Source: JAHRAW01 sp028066695
GTDB lineage: Bacteria > Pseudomonadota > Gammaproteobacteria > Arenicellales > Poriferihabitantaceae
DNA: 64,000 bases
NCBI GenBank assembly: GCA_963457535.1
Contig: OY734803.1
Coordinates: 1,550,001 to 1,614,000, forward strand
Direction of reading: 5' to 3'
In this document: positions 33,448 to 42,853 of the stretch, piece after piece
Position numbering within the stretch: the stretch's first letter is position 1
Layout: every line of letters begins with the position of its first letter
Program-made: the position numbers and the translations under genes
The notes under the pieces: generated by a model
Told to the model about the DNA's origin: nothing
Database searches by the model: none
Seen by the model: the letters and a program-made list of their open reading frames with translations, nothing else

Positions 33448-34412
33448 GCGAGCGCGCCGCCGCAACTGCTGCCGGCGCCGGCGGTGCAGCCGAAGCAGTG
33501 GCTGCCGAGCGCAATCGGCGCGCCCTCCAATTCCGCGCGCGAAATCTCCCACAGCAACCTGCGCCCGGACGCGCCGGCCGGCAACTCCAGCATCTGGTTG
33601 AAGTCGCAGTCATAGATGTAGCCGCGCCAGTCCACGCTGAGCAGGTGGCGGCACATCAGCGGCTCCACCGTGTCCGGGTTGAAGTTGTCGGCGAGCAACT
33701 GCATGTAGCCGTCCAGTTGCCCGGTGCGCCGCAGAAAATGTTCAAAGCGTTTTACCGGCAGATTGGTCAGGGTCAGCAGGCTGTTGAAGTCAACGCCGAA
33801 ATCCGCTTTCAGCCGGGTTTTGTAGTCGCTTTCCAGCGCGGCCTGCGGCGGCGGCAACGACGGCCCGAGCGGGTTGTAGACCAAATCCAGGCGCAGGTTG
33901 TCGCGGCGGCCGTAGCCCTCGGCGTTTAAAAGTTGCAGCGCCTGAATGCTCTTGCCGAACACGCCTTTGCCGCGCTGCGCCTCCACATTTTCCGCGGTGT
34001 AGCACGGCAGCGAGCAGACCAGCCGGACGCCGCGCGCCGCGTACCACTTCGCCAAGTCATTCTGCCCCGGCTCAAACAGCACCGTCAGGTTGCAGCGCGA
34101 AGTCACCGCGATGCCGAGTTCCAGCAGGCCGTCGACGAAATCGCGAAAGCCGGGAATCAGTTCCGGCGCGCCGCCGGTCAGGTCGGCGCGCGCAATCCCG
34201 TTTTGCGCCGCCCACGCCAGAATTTTTTCCATGGTGGCGCGCGTCATGATCTCGGTGCGCTTCGGCCCCGCCTCCACATGGCAGTGCTCGCATGCCTGGT
34301 TGCACAGGTAGCCGAGGTTGACCTGCAGTTCATCCGGCGCGCCGCGCCGCAGCGGAAACGCGCCGTGGCGCTTCAGGGTTTCTTGAAAGTCGTGGCGAAC
34401 GCTTGCGTCCAT
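33444..34412 (-). CDS. arsS: Arsenosugar biosynthesis radical SAM protein ArsS
   Basis: A 322-residue radical SAM enzyme with the cluster motif C-x3-C-x2-C in LGYLCNQACEHCHVEAGP and the LTGGAPELIPGF segment. The C-terminal Cys-rich region (MCRHLL, YDCDFNQML, SHCFGCTAGAGSSCGG) is typical of the ArsS/DUF3641 family, which attaches the 5'-deoxyadenosyl group to arsenic in arsenosugar synthesis. The ATG at 34412 has a GGGAG upstream. No arsM is nearby, but two genes of arsenosugar-associated families lie at 56.5-57.9 kb. Coupled to speB by ATGA. Confidence 0.88.
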   Translation of the reverse strand: MDASVRHDFQETLKRHGAFPLRRGAPDELQVNLGYLCNQACEHCHVEAGPKRTEIMTRATMEKILAWAAQNGIARADLTGGAPELIPGFRDFVDGLLELGIAVTSRCNLTVLFEPGQNDLAKWYAARGVRLVCSLPCYTAENVEAQRGKGVFGKSIQALQLLNAEGYGRRDNLRLDLVYNPLGPSLPPPQAALESDYKTRLKADFGVDFNSLLTLTNLPVKRFEHFLRRTGQLDGYMQLLADNFNPDTVEPLMCRHLLSVDWRGYIYDCDFNQMLELPAGASGRRLLWEISRAELEGAPIALGSHCFGCTAGAGSSCGGALA

Positions 34413-34520
34413 GATGCTCCCGGAGGGCTGGTTGATTGGGGAATGCGGCCTGCGAATTTGCCGCGCGCAATGCAGTGTAGCCGATGCGGGGCGGAGTTGC
34501 ATTAGCCTCCGCCGCCGCCC

Positions 34521-37043
34521 TTAAAACCGCCGCTCAAACCCCAGTCGCAGAAAGGTTTCCAAGTCGCGCGCGCGGTCGTGATTGGCGTGGCGGTCAAAAC
34601 CCAATCCGGCGCGCAAGTTTCCGCCGGCGAATGGGACGCGGTATTCGGCCTCCACCTGCAAGTTGCGGCCGCTCGGAGAGAGTTCCACTTTGTGCGAGCG
34701 GTGCACGACTTTGCGGTATTTGGTGCGGCCGGCCGGAATATGCAAATGCGCGGCGCCGCTTTCGGCGCGAAGCGGTTGCGACAGGCGCAGACCGAGCCAG
34801 TCGCCGCGGCGGGCAAGTCCGGCGCGCGCCAGGCCGAGGCTGAATGCGCTGCTGACGATGTCATCGGCGGCGCGCAGCATGCCGTCGCCGGTGTCGGCTT
34901 TGGTGTGGCCGAGGTAGGCGGAGGCGAGCAGGCGCCAGTTTTGCATTGCCGCCCAGTCGCCGCCGATGCCGGCGAAGGCGGTGTCGGCGGAGATTTCGCC
35001 GAAGTTGCCTTGGGCGCGCGCTCCCAAAAATCCGTCGGCTTCGCGCACCGCGCCGGCTTGCAGGGAGAGGGAAGTGTTGTTCGGGCGGAAGTCAAACAAC
35101 GCGCCGAGTCCGCGCGCGCCGCCGGGGTTTTGGAAGTGATCAAACTGCGGCGCGCCGTGCATCAGCGAGAAACCGAAGCGCGCGCCGGAACGGAGGGGTT
35201 GCGACCAGCCGAGTCCGGGTCCGTCGCGGACCAGCGAGAGGTAGGGGGAGGCGAATGCCAGCGGGGCGCGGAAGTGGCGGGCGGCCATGAGAGAGTTCGC
35301 AGAGTTTTCCGCGGAGAAATTCATGCCGAAGTTTCCGACAGGATTTTTGTTTTCGCCGAAATACAGCCCGGCTTCGCGTCCTCCGTGGTGTCCGTAGGAG
35401 AACCACAAGTTGCCGCGCCGAATGCGCGCGGCGGACAATTCGCCGGCGGCGAGGGAGAGGGCGAGACTGGCATTTGCCGCGCCGCCGAGCGCGACTTCGT
35501 GCTCGTGCAAGGTGTCGGAATGTCCGGCGGAGATTTGCGGGGCGTGGGAGACGCCGGCGGCGAGCGGGAAAAAGAACGGCGCGTCCAATTCGTCAAACGC
35601 GGCGATTTTGACGCCGCCGAGCGCATCACGCATCGCGCCGCCGAAGGCATTGCCGCTGAGGGAGAAAGCGGCGGGGTTGAACGGCTGTGCATTCGGATCG
35701 TCGGAGAGGGAGGTCATCAACTGCCCGACCGGCGCGGTGGCGGCGTCCAAGTCCAGCAGGCCGTGTCCGTATTTGTCGGAGTTGGCGTAGGTGCCGGTGC
35801 GGTCGGCGGTTGCCAAAAGGCGCGCGGTCAATTCGGTGCTGCCGAGTTGCCGGGTGCCGTTTTCATCGCGAAAATACTGGCGCAACAACGCGAGAGAGCC
35901 GCTGACCAGCGCGGCGGATGCTGATGTGCCGCTAAATCGAGTTGGTAAGGTTTGGCCATGAGATACCAGATCCTCGCCCGGTGCGGCAAGGCAAAAGATT
36001 TTTGCGCTGCCGCACGGGTTGGAATACTCCGCAAGCAAACCGTTTTGCCCGACCGCTACCACCGCGAGAACATGTCCGCGCAGTTCCGGAAAATACACGC
36101 CGAGCCCCGCCAACCAGGACACTGAAGTGGGGTTTACCCGGGGATTCCCCCTCGCACACCGCCCAAAACAGTCCAGGCCTTCGCTTCCGGCGGCGCGGAC
36201 AACGATGATTTTGTCGGCGGGCGGGACGCCTTTTTGCTCCAGCGCGGCCGCGGTGTGCTTGAGTTTGGCGCGCACCAGTTCTTCGGGATACAGGTCTATG
36301 TGGCCTGTCAGACCAAAACTGGTGTTGAGGACGCCCGCGCCGGCGGCGCGGGCGTAGTCCATGTCAAAAAACCTTGCCGCAAAGTGTTTGTCGTCTTCCT
36401 CTGTCAGCATATCCAGATTGTCCGGCCTATTGTGGGCATCTCCGGGGTAATCGGATGTCAGGTCAACTTGTTTAAACACCAGCATGGCATCAAAAGCAAT
36501 CCCGTGCATATTTTCGCTTCTGTTCTCCCCATCGCGCTTGCCGGCAATCATGGTTGCGACTTGAGTGCCGTGAAGGATGGATAAGCTGGCGAGGTGTACA
36601 TCTTGCGGTCCGGCTACGGTGACTTTAGTGCTGGTAACGAACGGAGGAAAGCCACGGGTCTCACCCAATTCGCGGGAGCCGGGATATATGTAAGTGTCGC
36701 TAACGGCGACAATTTCGTCCTTGCCGGTCGCGCCGCGCGCATACGCCGCGGCGGCCTTGATTTGGTCCTTGTGCCTGTCTTGAACAAGTTCCGGCCTCCC
36801 GAGCGGGGTAAATGTTGCATCCACTCGGTATTCCGGCGATTCCTCAAACTCCTTTTTACGCTGCATGAACCCCGCGTCATCGGGCGTTTGCAGTTTCCGC
36901 GCGGTCGGGGCTTCGCACGGGAAAGACGGGCAGGGCGGCACATACGGCGCGGATGAAACACCGTTGCCGCCGCAGCCGCCGAGCAAAAATGCCGCGGACA
37001 GGACCGCATACTGCACGAATTTGTGAGGGTGGGTTGCGAGCAA
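34521..37043 (-). CDS. Subtilisin-family (S8) serine protease lipoprotein autotransporter
   Basis: An 840-residue protein. A signal with lipobox LLGGC (Cys24) makes it a probable lipoprotein. The passenger has the S8 triad context: Asp in EIVAVSDTYI, His in SILHGTQVATMIAG and Ser in FSGTSASAALVSGSLAL. The C-terminal part from about residue 440 is a beta-rich autotransporter-type domain ending in FLRLGFERRF with a terminal Phe. NalP and SphB1 are known lipoprotein autotransporters of this type that cut other surface proteins. The start is probably TTG at 37043, with GAGGA eight bases before it; an ATG at 37079 overlaps the upstream gene. The passenger is more AT-rich than its surroundings. The C-terminal half is nearly identical to the protein at 61-64 kb. 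Confidence 0.82.
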   Translation of the reverse strand: MLATHPHKFVQYAVLSAAFLLGGCGGNGVSSAPYVPPCPSFPCEAPTARKLQTPDDAGFMQRKKEFEESPEYRVDATFTPLGRPELVQDRHKDQIKAAAAYARGATGKDEIVAVSDTYIYPGSRELGETRGFPPFVTSTKVTVAGPQDVHLASLSILHGTQVATMIAGKRDGENRSENMHGIAFDAMLVFKQVDLTSDYPGDAHNRPDNLDMLTEEDDKHFAARFFDMDYARAAGAGVLNTSFGLTGHIDLYPEELVRAKLKHTAAALEQKGVPPADKIIVVRAAGSEGLDCFGRCARGNPRVNPTSVSWLAGLGVYFPELRGHVLAVVAVGQNGLLAEYSNPCGSAKIFCLAAPGEDLVSHGQTLPTRFSGTSASAALVSGSLALLRQYFRDENGTRQLGSTELTARLLATADRTGTYANSDKYGHGLLDLDAATAPVGQLMTSLSDDPNAQPFNPAAFSLSGNAFGGAMRDALGGVKIAAFDELDAPFFFPLAAGVSHAPQISAGHSDTLHEHEVALGGAANASLALSLAAGELSAARIRRGNLWFSYGHHGGREAGLYFGENKNPVGNFGMNFSAENSANSLMAARHFRAPLAFASPYLSLVRDGPGLGWSQPLRSGARFGFSLMHGAPQFDHFQNPGGARGLGALFDFRPNNTSLSLQAGAVREADGFLGARAQGNFGEISADTAFAGIGGDWAAMQNWRLLASAYLGHTKADTGDGMLRAADDIVSSAFSLGLARAGLARRGDWLGLRLSQPLRAESGAAHLHIPAGRTKYRKVVHRSHKVELSPSGRNLQVEAEYRVPFAGGNLRAGLGFDRHANHDRARDLETFLRLGFERRF
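34722..35717 (-). repeat. Inverted repeat arm 1: autotransporter C-terminal coding region
   Basis: About 1 kb nearly identical at DNA level, in opposite orientation, to 63001-64000. The match starts near SLSxDPNAQPF and continues at least to IPAGRT, where the window cuts the second copy. Differences are few and clustered in a short loop (after GLYFG). Confidence 0.85.
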
Positions 37044-37047
37044 CTTT

Positions 37048-38748
37048 CTATTCCTCGCAACCGGGGCACAAGTCCGCAAGATTTTTCTTCACCTCCGGTT
37101 TTTTCGTTTCCGGGATGCGAAGTCCCGTAAACAGATTCTCGTCGCGCAAGCCGAACAAATAGCGCGCGATCAAAGCCCCGTCACGCCAGTCGGCCTCCCT
37201 CTCTCCATCCACATTCAAAGCGCCGCTGCAGTTATCAAGATGCGCCTTGATTTTGTCAAGGTCATCCGCGCTCGCCTGCCCCTTGGTCAGCCCCTCGCCG
37301 CTTGTGACGCCCATCAGGTAGCGCATCGCCATGATGCCGTCTCGGGCGTTAACGCCACCTCCTGAATCCACGTTCAGGGCGGCTTTTGCGACGGTAAATT
37401 TGGCGGGGGCGACGTGGATTCCCGCGGGCCTGAATGCAGGATTGGGGCCAATGCCGCCGAGTTCGCGCTCCCGGGCCATTCCGTCAATGCGAAAATTCTT
37501 GTCGTAGTCGCTGGCGTTAATCTGAAATGTTTCGCCTTTTGAGTCCGTGCCCGTGGGAAGCGGGATATCGGCCAGCGTCGCCCCGCTATGTTCGGCCGCG
37601 CCGAATTCCGCCTTGGTGATCTCCACTTTCATTTCGCGGCGTCCGGAAACCGGGTTCTCCAAATTTGCGGTGATGGTGAAGTTTTGTTCCTCTCCGTGCA
37701 CACACGACGGAGAGGCGGACAGGGTCACAAAGGTTTCGTTGTCCTTGTTGATGCCGGACAACAATGCGGTCACGCCGTGGTAGTGGGTTGCGCCAGTTTT
37801 GTCGTTGTTGACTTCCAACTTGATTGTATAGGGTTGGTTGCCGTCGGATTTGTTGTCATCTTTGCCGATGACAATCACGGGGCGATCTTCGTTCCAATTG
37901 TCAGCGGTGAAAGTCAGCACCTTTGATACGGGCGAGACCGTGGCCTCAGTCGGTTTGAGGCTGTGAATACCCACGACCACTTTCCCGCCAATCGGCGGCG
38001 CAGCCAAGCGCACGGAGAAAGTCGCAGTGGCAGAGTTGTCTTTGCTCTCTGCTGTTTCGATGGTCTCGTGCGAAATCCAAATATCCGGCTCCGGCGGAGC
38101 AAACGCCCCTACTACCGCCGCCGCCGCTTCCGCCGCCTCAATCCCCTGAATATCAACACTCACCCCGCGGAAATTCTCATCCGAAATTCCCGCCTCAGAT
38201 TCAACAATGGCAATTTGACTCGCGCCGGTGGCGCCCGCCTTCCATTTGAATTTGATCGTGGCAAGGCGCACCGGATTCTCCGTAGTCGCGCCGGAAACGG
38301 CGGTGATTTCGTTCAGGTCCATCCAAACCAGAAGAAACTCCGTGTCCGCGCCCGCAAATTCCGGTTTGCGCGACCAGTCGGCAATCTTGAACTTGCGGTC
38401 GTTGACGCGAGACGGTTCCGGCTTAAAAAACCCGGCATGCGCGACATTGGCAATTTCAATGATGTCCAGTTTTGCCGAGTCGTATTGAATCATCGGTGAA
38501 ATGGCGAACGAATTCGGGGTGTTTGTGCCGAAGAACATGTCCAAACTGAAAGTCAGCGAGCCGTCGCTTACGGCGCCTCGCGTCATGTCCTTGCTCGTAA
38601 TGAAAGGCGGCGTTTGGTTTGCTTCGGTGAATCCGAGGATTTGCGCCGGCGGGACGAACGGCGCTCCGTCGGCATAAAGCGGCGTGGCGGCGAAAGACAG
38701 CAGGGCGGCAGCCGCGAGTTTCAAAACCGCTTTCACTTTGGAAATCAT
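37048..38748 (-). CDS. Exported protein with a cohesin-like N-terminal domain and dockerin-like C-terminal repeats
   Basis: A 566-residue protein with a signal peptide (cleavage likely after TPLYA at about residue 26). The first domain (about 35-200) resembles cohesins: SLTFSLDMFFG, IQYDSAKLDIIEI and ATIKFKWKAGATGASQIAI. Then come Calx-beta-like or other beta-sandwich domains (about 215-430) and two dockerin-type repeats (ALNVDSGGGVNARDGIMAMRYL and ALNVDGEREADWRDGALIARYL). The tail has two Cys (LCPGC). The ATG at 38748 has a good Shine-Dalgarno (CGGAG). It is the first gene of an operon with the S8 autotransporter, whose Shine-Dalgarno lies inside this gene's end. The cohesin assignment is from pattern only. 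Confidence 0.65.
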   Translation of the reverse strand: MISKVKAVLKLAAAALLSFAATPLYADGAPFVPPAQILGFTEANQTPPFITSKDMTRGAVSDGSLTFSLDMFFGTNTPNSFAISPMIQYDSAKLDIIEIANVAHAGFFKPEPSRVNDRKFKIADWSRKPEFAGADTEFLLVWMDLNEITAVSGATTENPVRLATIKFKWKAGATGASQIAIVESEAGISDENFRGVSVDIQGIEAAEAAAAVVGAFAPPEPDIWISHETIETAESKDNSATATFSVRLAAPPIGGKVVVGIHSLKPTEATVSPVSKVLTFTADNWNEDRPVIVIGKDDNKSDGNQPYTIKLEVNNDKTGATHYHGVTALLSGINKDNETFVTLSASPSCVHGEEQNFTITANLENPVSGRREMKVEITKAEFGAAEHSGATLADIPLPTGTDSKGETFQINASDYDKNFRIDGMARERELGGIGPNPAFRPAGIHVAPAKFTVAKAALNVDSGGGVNARDGIMAMRYLMGVTSGEGLTKGQASADDLDKIKAHLDNCSGALNVDGEREADWRDGALIARYLFGLRDENLFTGLRIPETKKPEVKKNLADLCPGCEE

Positions 38749-38807
38749 GGATTTACTCCGTTGGTAATTGAAAGGCAAATCAAGGCCGGATTATACACAA
38801 CCACACC

Positions 38808-39446
38808 TCACTTCCCCGCCGACGGGCACAAGTCATTCACCACGCACTCCGCGCATTTCGGTTTGCGGGCGATGCAGGTGTGGCGGCCGAGGAGGATCAG
38901 CCAGTGGTGCGCGTGCTGTTTGAATTCGTCCGGCACCGCGCGCAGCAGGCCGCGCTCCACTTCGGCGACATCCTTGCCGGGGGCGATGCGCGTGCGGTTG
39001 GAGACGCGGAAGACATGCGTGTCCACGGCGATGGTCGGATGCCCGAAGGCGGTGTTCAGCACGACATTGGCGGTCTTGCGGCCGACGCCGGGCAGCGCGG
39101 TCAGCGCGTCCATGTCGCCGGGGACTTCGCCGCCGTGCCGCTCCAGCAGGAGTCTGCAGGTGGCGAGAATGTTTTTCGCCTTGGTGTTGTAAAGGCCGAT
39201 GGTTTTAATGTGCGATTTCAATTTGCGCAGGCCGAGATCCAGCATGCCCTGCGGCGTGTTGGCGAGCGGGTATAACTTTGCGGTGGCGAGGTTGACCGAG
39301 ACATCGGTGGCCTGCGCCGACAGCATCACCGACACCAGCAGTTCAAACACCGACGCATAGCGCAACTCGGAGGACGGCGCCGGGTCGGCCGCGCGCAACC
39401 GCGCAAACATCGCGCGCGTTTTGCGCGGGGTTATGCGCGCCGGCAC
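38808..39446 (-). CDS. nth: Endonuclease III (DNA glycosylase/AP lyase)
   Basis: A base-excision repair enzyme for oxidised pyrimidines, very close to E. coli Nth. The helix-hairpin-helix with catalytic Lys is ALPGVGRKTANVVLN, the catalytic Asp is in AVDTHVFRVSNR and the C-terminal cluster ligands are C-x6-C-x2-C-x5-C (CIARKPKCAECVVNDLC). The start is uncertain: GTG at 39446 gives an N-terminus of the usual length and overlaps the upstream ferredoxin gene by 16 bp; ATG at 39410 is shorter. nth next to an rnf/rsx gene is a familiar gammaproteobacterial neighbourhood. Confidence 0.93.
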   Translation of the reverse strand: MPARITPRKTRAMFARLRAADPAPSSELRYASVFELLVSVMLSAQATDVSVNLATAKLYPLANTPQGMLDLGLRKLKSHIKTIGLYNTKAKNILATCRLLLERHGGEVPGDMDALTALPGVGRKTANVVLNTAFGHPTIAVDTHVFRVSNRTRIAPGKDVAEVERGLLRAVPDEFKQHAHHWLILLGRHTCIARKPKCAECVVNDLCPSAGK

Positions 39447-40099
39447 GCCGCGCCGGCCTGTTTGCGCCGCACTGCGGCGAGAATTTCGCGCCGCAATTCG
39501 CGCCGCCCCGCTCCCGATGCGCCGCGAGTCGCGCGTTCGCGCCGCGCCAAAAATTCGCGCGCGCGTTTTTGCGCGGCGCGCAGCCGCCACTTTTCCACCT
39601 GCGGTTGCGTGAATTCGCGCCAGATGCTCGGCGCTTCGCGTGCGTCTTGCGTTTGTTCTTGTTTTTGCGGCGCGGCGCGCGGCGTCATTTCAATGCAGTC
39701 GGTCGGGCAGGCCGGCAGGCACAATTCGCAGCCGCTGCACTCATCGGCGATGACGCTGTGCATCAACTTCGCCGCGCCGACTATGCAGTCCACCGGGCAT
39801 GCCTTGATGCAAAGCGCGCAGCCGATGCAGTCGGCTTCGCGAATGCGCGCGACTTGCAGCGGCGGCGGAGGGGCGGCCGGCTGCGGAGTGGCGCGGCCGA
39901 GCAGGCGCGCGAGCGCGTCGGTGGTGACCGCGCCGCCGGGCGGGCAGCGGTTGATTTCTTCGCGGCCGGCGGCGATGGCGCGCGCATAGGCGAGGCAGCC
40001 GCGGTGGCCGCAGAGTTCGCATTGCGTCTGCGGCAGGCGGCGGTCTATCGCCTGCGCCAGCGTCTCGCGCGCGGCGGCGTTGTCTTCCGAAGAATCCAT
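39431..40099 (-). CDS. rsxB: RnfB/RsxB-type electron transport ferredoxin subunit
   Basis: A 222-residue iron-sulfur protein. It has the Rnf-type cluster motif near the N-terminus (TQCELCGHRGCLAYARAIAAG with Cys in RCPPGG) and then two 4Fe-4S ferredoxin motifs (CIGCALCIKACPVDCI and CSGCELCLPACPTDCI). It lacks the N-terminal membrane anchor of RnfB. The C-terminal tail is long and Arg-rich, unlike E. coli RsxB. No other rnf genes are in the window, so whether it works in an Rnf complex or donates electrons to Nth-like cluster enzymes is open. It is followed by an overlapping nth gene. Confidence 0.83.
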   Translation of the reverse strand: MDSSEDNAAARETLAQAIDRRLPQTQCELCGHRGCLAYARAIAAGREEINRCPPGGAVTTDALARLLGRATPQPAAPPPPLQVARIREADCIGCALCIKACPVDCIVGAAKLMHSVIADECSGCELCLPACPTDCIEMTPRAAPQKQEQTQDAREAPSIWREFTQPQVEKWRLRAAQKRAREFLARRERATRGASGAGRRELRREILAAVRRKQAGAACRRA

Positions 40100-40123
40100 G
40101 GCGGCATGGTAGCAAAAATTAAA

Positions 40124-40132
40124 TGCTACAAT
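40124..40132 (+). promoter_or_regulatory. Extended -10 promoter of the malic enzyme gene
   Basis: TGC-TACAAT ends 31 bases before the maeA ATG, in the gap between divergent genes. No strong -35 is present. Confidence 0.5.
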
Positions 40133-40163
40133 CGCGCGCCTTTCCGCAACATATGAACAAGAC

Positions 40164-41804
40164 ATGAACGACACCACCGCGAAACATGACGCCGCCGCGC
40201 CGCGCGGCGTCGGCTTGCTGCACAACTCGGCGCTGACCAAATCCACCGCGTTCACCGCCGAAGAGCGCGAGCGTTACGGGTTGCGCGGGCTGCTTCCGGC
40301 CGCGGTCGGCAGCATGGACACCCAATTGGACCGCGTGCTGAAAAACATGCGGCGCAAACAAACCGACATCGAAAAATACATTTTCCTGTCGGCATTGCAG
40401 GACCGCAACGAGCGGCTGTTCTACCGCCTGGTCATTGACAATGTCAGCGAGATCATGCCGCTGATTTATACGCCGACGGTCGGCGAGGCATGCCGGAAGT
40501 TCGCCAACATCTTCCGCACCGAAAAAGGTTTTTATGTGACCGCCGAAGACCGCGGGCGCATTCGCGAATTGCTGGACAACTGGCCGCACCGCGATGTGCG
40601 CATCATCGTGATCACCGACGGCGAGCGCATTCTCGGGCTCGGCGACCTCGGCGCGAGCGGCATGGGAATTCCCATCGGAAAACTCAGCCTGTACTGCGCA
40701 TGCGCCGGCATTCATCCGTCGCAGTGCCTGCCGGTGATGTTTGATGTCGGCACCGACAACGAAGAGATGCGCGCCGACCCGGCCTACCTCGGCGTGCAGC
40801 ACGCGCGCATTCGCGGCGAAGAATATTTTGAATTGATGGACGAGTTCATTCGCGCGGCGAAGGACGCGTATCCGGGCGTGCTGATTCAGTTTGAGGACTT
40901 CAACACCAGCAACGCGTTCGCGCTCTTGGAAAAATACCAGGACAACACCTTTTGCTTTAACGACGACATTCAGGGCACGGCCGGAGTCGCGCTCGCCGGC
41001 GTGCATGCGTCCACGCGCATCTCCGGGGTTGATTTCGCCGATTTGCGCTTTGCGTTTCTCGGCGCCGGCTCGGCCGCGGCCGGCATCGGCATGCTGATCG
41101 CCGAGTCGCTGACCGAGCACGGCTTGAGCGAAGAGGAAGCGAACCGGCGGCTGTGGTTTTTTAACCGCGGCGGACTGGTGGAGCGCAGCCGCGAAAACCT
41201 GCCGGCCTATCTCGCGCCGTTCGCGCACGACCTGCCGCCGCAGAGCGATTTCACCGCCGCGCTTGAACAGCACCGCCCGCAGGTGCTGATCGGCGCGACC
41301 GGCATGCCGGCGACTTTTGGAAAAGACATCATCCAACTGATGGCGCGCCTCAGTCCGCGCCCGACGATTTTTGCGCTGTCCAACCCGACCGCGCGCGCCG
41401 AATGCACGGCGCAGCAGGCGTATGAGTGGAGCGGCGGCAAGGCGATTTTCGCCAGCGGCAGCCCGTTTGACCCGGTGGAACTGAACGGCGCGGTGTTTCA
41501 CCCTGGGCAGGGCAACAACTCCTACATCTTCCCCGGCGTCGGCCTCGGCATGATCGCGTGCCGCGCCACCAGCATTCCCGACAGCGTGTTCGTGCAGGCG
41601 GCGCGCGCGCTCGCCGAATGCATCAGCGAGGAGGATTTGGCGCGCGGCTCGCTCTACCCGCCGCAGGAAAAAATTCGCGAGGTGTCGCTGGCCATCGCCA
41701 CCGCGGTCGCCGAGCACGCCTGGGAGCATGGCCTGGCGAGCGCGCCGCGCCCGCGCGACATCGCCGGCGCCATTCGCGACATGATGTATGACCCGCGCTA
41801 CTGA
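40164..41804 (+). CDS. maeA: NAD-dependent malic enzyme
   Basis: A 546-residue malic enzyme of the large (MaeA) class that decarboxylates malate to pyruvate. Motifs: SALQDRNERLFYRLVIDN and LIYTPTVGEAC at the N-terminus, ITDGERILGLGDLG, the metal-binding QFEDFNTSNAFALLEKY with CFNDDIQGTAGVALAG, and the NAD fold FLGAGSAAAGIG. The C-terminal FPGVGLGMIACRA is conserved. Length fits. It has its own promoter and is divergent from the ferredoxin gene. Its end overlaps the convergent fbpC gene by 7 bp. Confidence 0.95.
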   Translation: MNDTTAKHDAAAPRGVGLLHNSALTKSTAFTAEERERYGLRGLLPAAVGSMDTQLDRVLKNMRRKQTDIEKYIFLSALQDRNERLFYRLVIDNVSEIMPLIYTPTVGEACRKFANIFRTEKGFYVTAEDRGRIRELLDNWPHRDVRIIVITDGERILGLGDLGASGMGIPIGKLSLYCACAGIHPSQCLPVMFDVGTDNEEMRADPAYLGVQHARIRGEEYFELMDEFIRAAKDAYPGVLIQFEDFNTSNAFALLEKYQDNTFCFNDDIQGTAGVALAGVHASTRISGVDFADLRFAFLGAGSAAAGIGMLIAESLTEHGLSEEEANRRLWFFNRGGLVERSRENLPAYLAPFAHDLPPQSDFTAALEQHRPQVLIGATGMPATFGKDIIQLMARLSPRPTIFALSNPTARAECTAQQAYEWSGGKAIFASGSPFDPVELNGAVFHPGQGNNSYIFPGVGLGMIACRATSIPDSVFVQAARALAECISEEDLARGSLYPPQEKIREVSLAIATAVAEHAWEHGLASAPRPRDIAGAIRDMMYDPRY

Positions 41805-42853
41805 GACGCGGCCGAAAACAAAACCAGGTGGTCTATTTCCAATTTGATGCCGAGGTCCTCGCCGACCGCGTGGTTGTGGTGCGACGGCACCAGTGACAAA
41901 ATTTCGCGGCCGCTCGGCAGCGCCAGCGTGTAAAGGTAATTTTCGCCGCGAAACGCGCGCTTTTTGATTTTGGCGAAGCGCGGGCCGGCGTCGTCATGCA
42001 CGATGTCGTCGGGGCGCAGCAATACCTGCACCGCGTCTCCCGGCGCGAATTGCGGGTCAATTTCGCCGCGCAGAGTCGCCAGTTCGGTTTTGACTGCATC
42101 GCCGCTTTCCACCACGCCGTCCAGCAGCACGCCCTCGCCGATGAAGTCGGCGACGAAACGCGTCGCCGGGCGGTGGTAGATGCGGTAGGCGGTGTCCCAC
42201 TGCACGATTGCGCCGCGGCGCATCACGCCGACGCGCTCGCCGAAAGTGAACGCGTCCTGCTGGTCATGCGTGACCAGCAAGCAGGCCGCGCCGATGTCCT
42301 TCAGCAAGTCGCGCACTTCCTGCCGGAGTTTTTCGCGTAGGTCAAAATCCAAACTGGAAAACGGCTCGTCCATCAGCAACAGCCGCGGGCGCGGCGCCAG
42401 CGCGCGCGCCAGCGCGACGCGCTGCTGCTGGCCGCCGGAGAGTTCGTGCGGGTAGCGCCGCTCCATTCCGGCGAGCCCGAGCCGCGCCAGCATGTCGCGC
42501 GCGATGTCGCGGCGCACGGCCGCGGAATGCGCGCGCAGGCCCGCGGTGATGTTGTCCTCCACATTGAGGTGCGGAAACAGCGCGTGCTCCTGAAACACCA
42601 TGCCGAGTCCGCGCCGCTCCGGCGGCAGGCCGCCGCGCGTGTCGGCGATGCGTTCGCCGTTTAGGTAAATCGCGCCGGTGTCCAAACGGCGAAAACCGGC
42701 GATGGCGCGCAGCACCGTGGTCTTGCCGCAGCCGCTCGGGCCGAGCAGGCAGGCGAGCATGCCGTGGTCCAGTTGAAACGAGGCGCCGACCACCGCGCTG
42801 CGCTCCGACGGATAGCGGCAGGAAATGCCGGAGACTTCCAGCAGCGCGGGCAT
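41798..42853 (-). CDS. fbpC: Ferric iron ABC transporter ATP-binding protein
   Basis: A 351-residue ABC ATPase. Walker A is LLGPSGCGKTTVLRA, the Q-loop is MVFQEHALFPHL, the signature is ELSGGQQQRVALARAL, Walker B is LLLMDEPFSSLD and the switch His is in LLVTHDQQDA. A C-terminal regulatory domain follows (VLLRPDDIVHDD). Context with fbpA and fbpB and a Fur-type operator shows it energises ferric iron import. The ATG overlaps the fbpB stop (TAATG). Confidence 0.93.
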   Translation of the reverse strand: MPALLEVSGISCRYPSERSAVVGASFQLDHGMLACLLGPSGCGKTTVLRAIAGFRRLDTGAIYLNGERIADTRGGLPPERRGLGMVFQEHALFPHLNVEDNITAGLRAHSAAVRRDIARDMLARLGLAGMERRYPHELSGGQQQRVALARALAPRPRLLLMDEPFSSLDFDLREKLRQEVRDLLKDIGAACLLVTHDQQDAFTFGERVGVMRRGAIVQWDTAYRIYHRPATRFVADFIGEGVLLDGVVESGDAVKTELATLRGEIDPQFAPGDAVQVLLRPDDIVHDDAGPRFAKIKKRAFRGENYLYTLALPSGREILSLVPSHHNHAVGEDLGIKLEIDHLVLFSAASQ

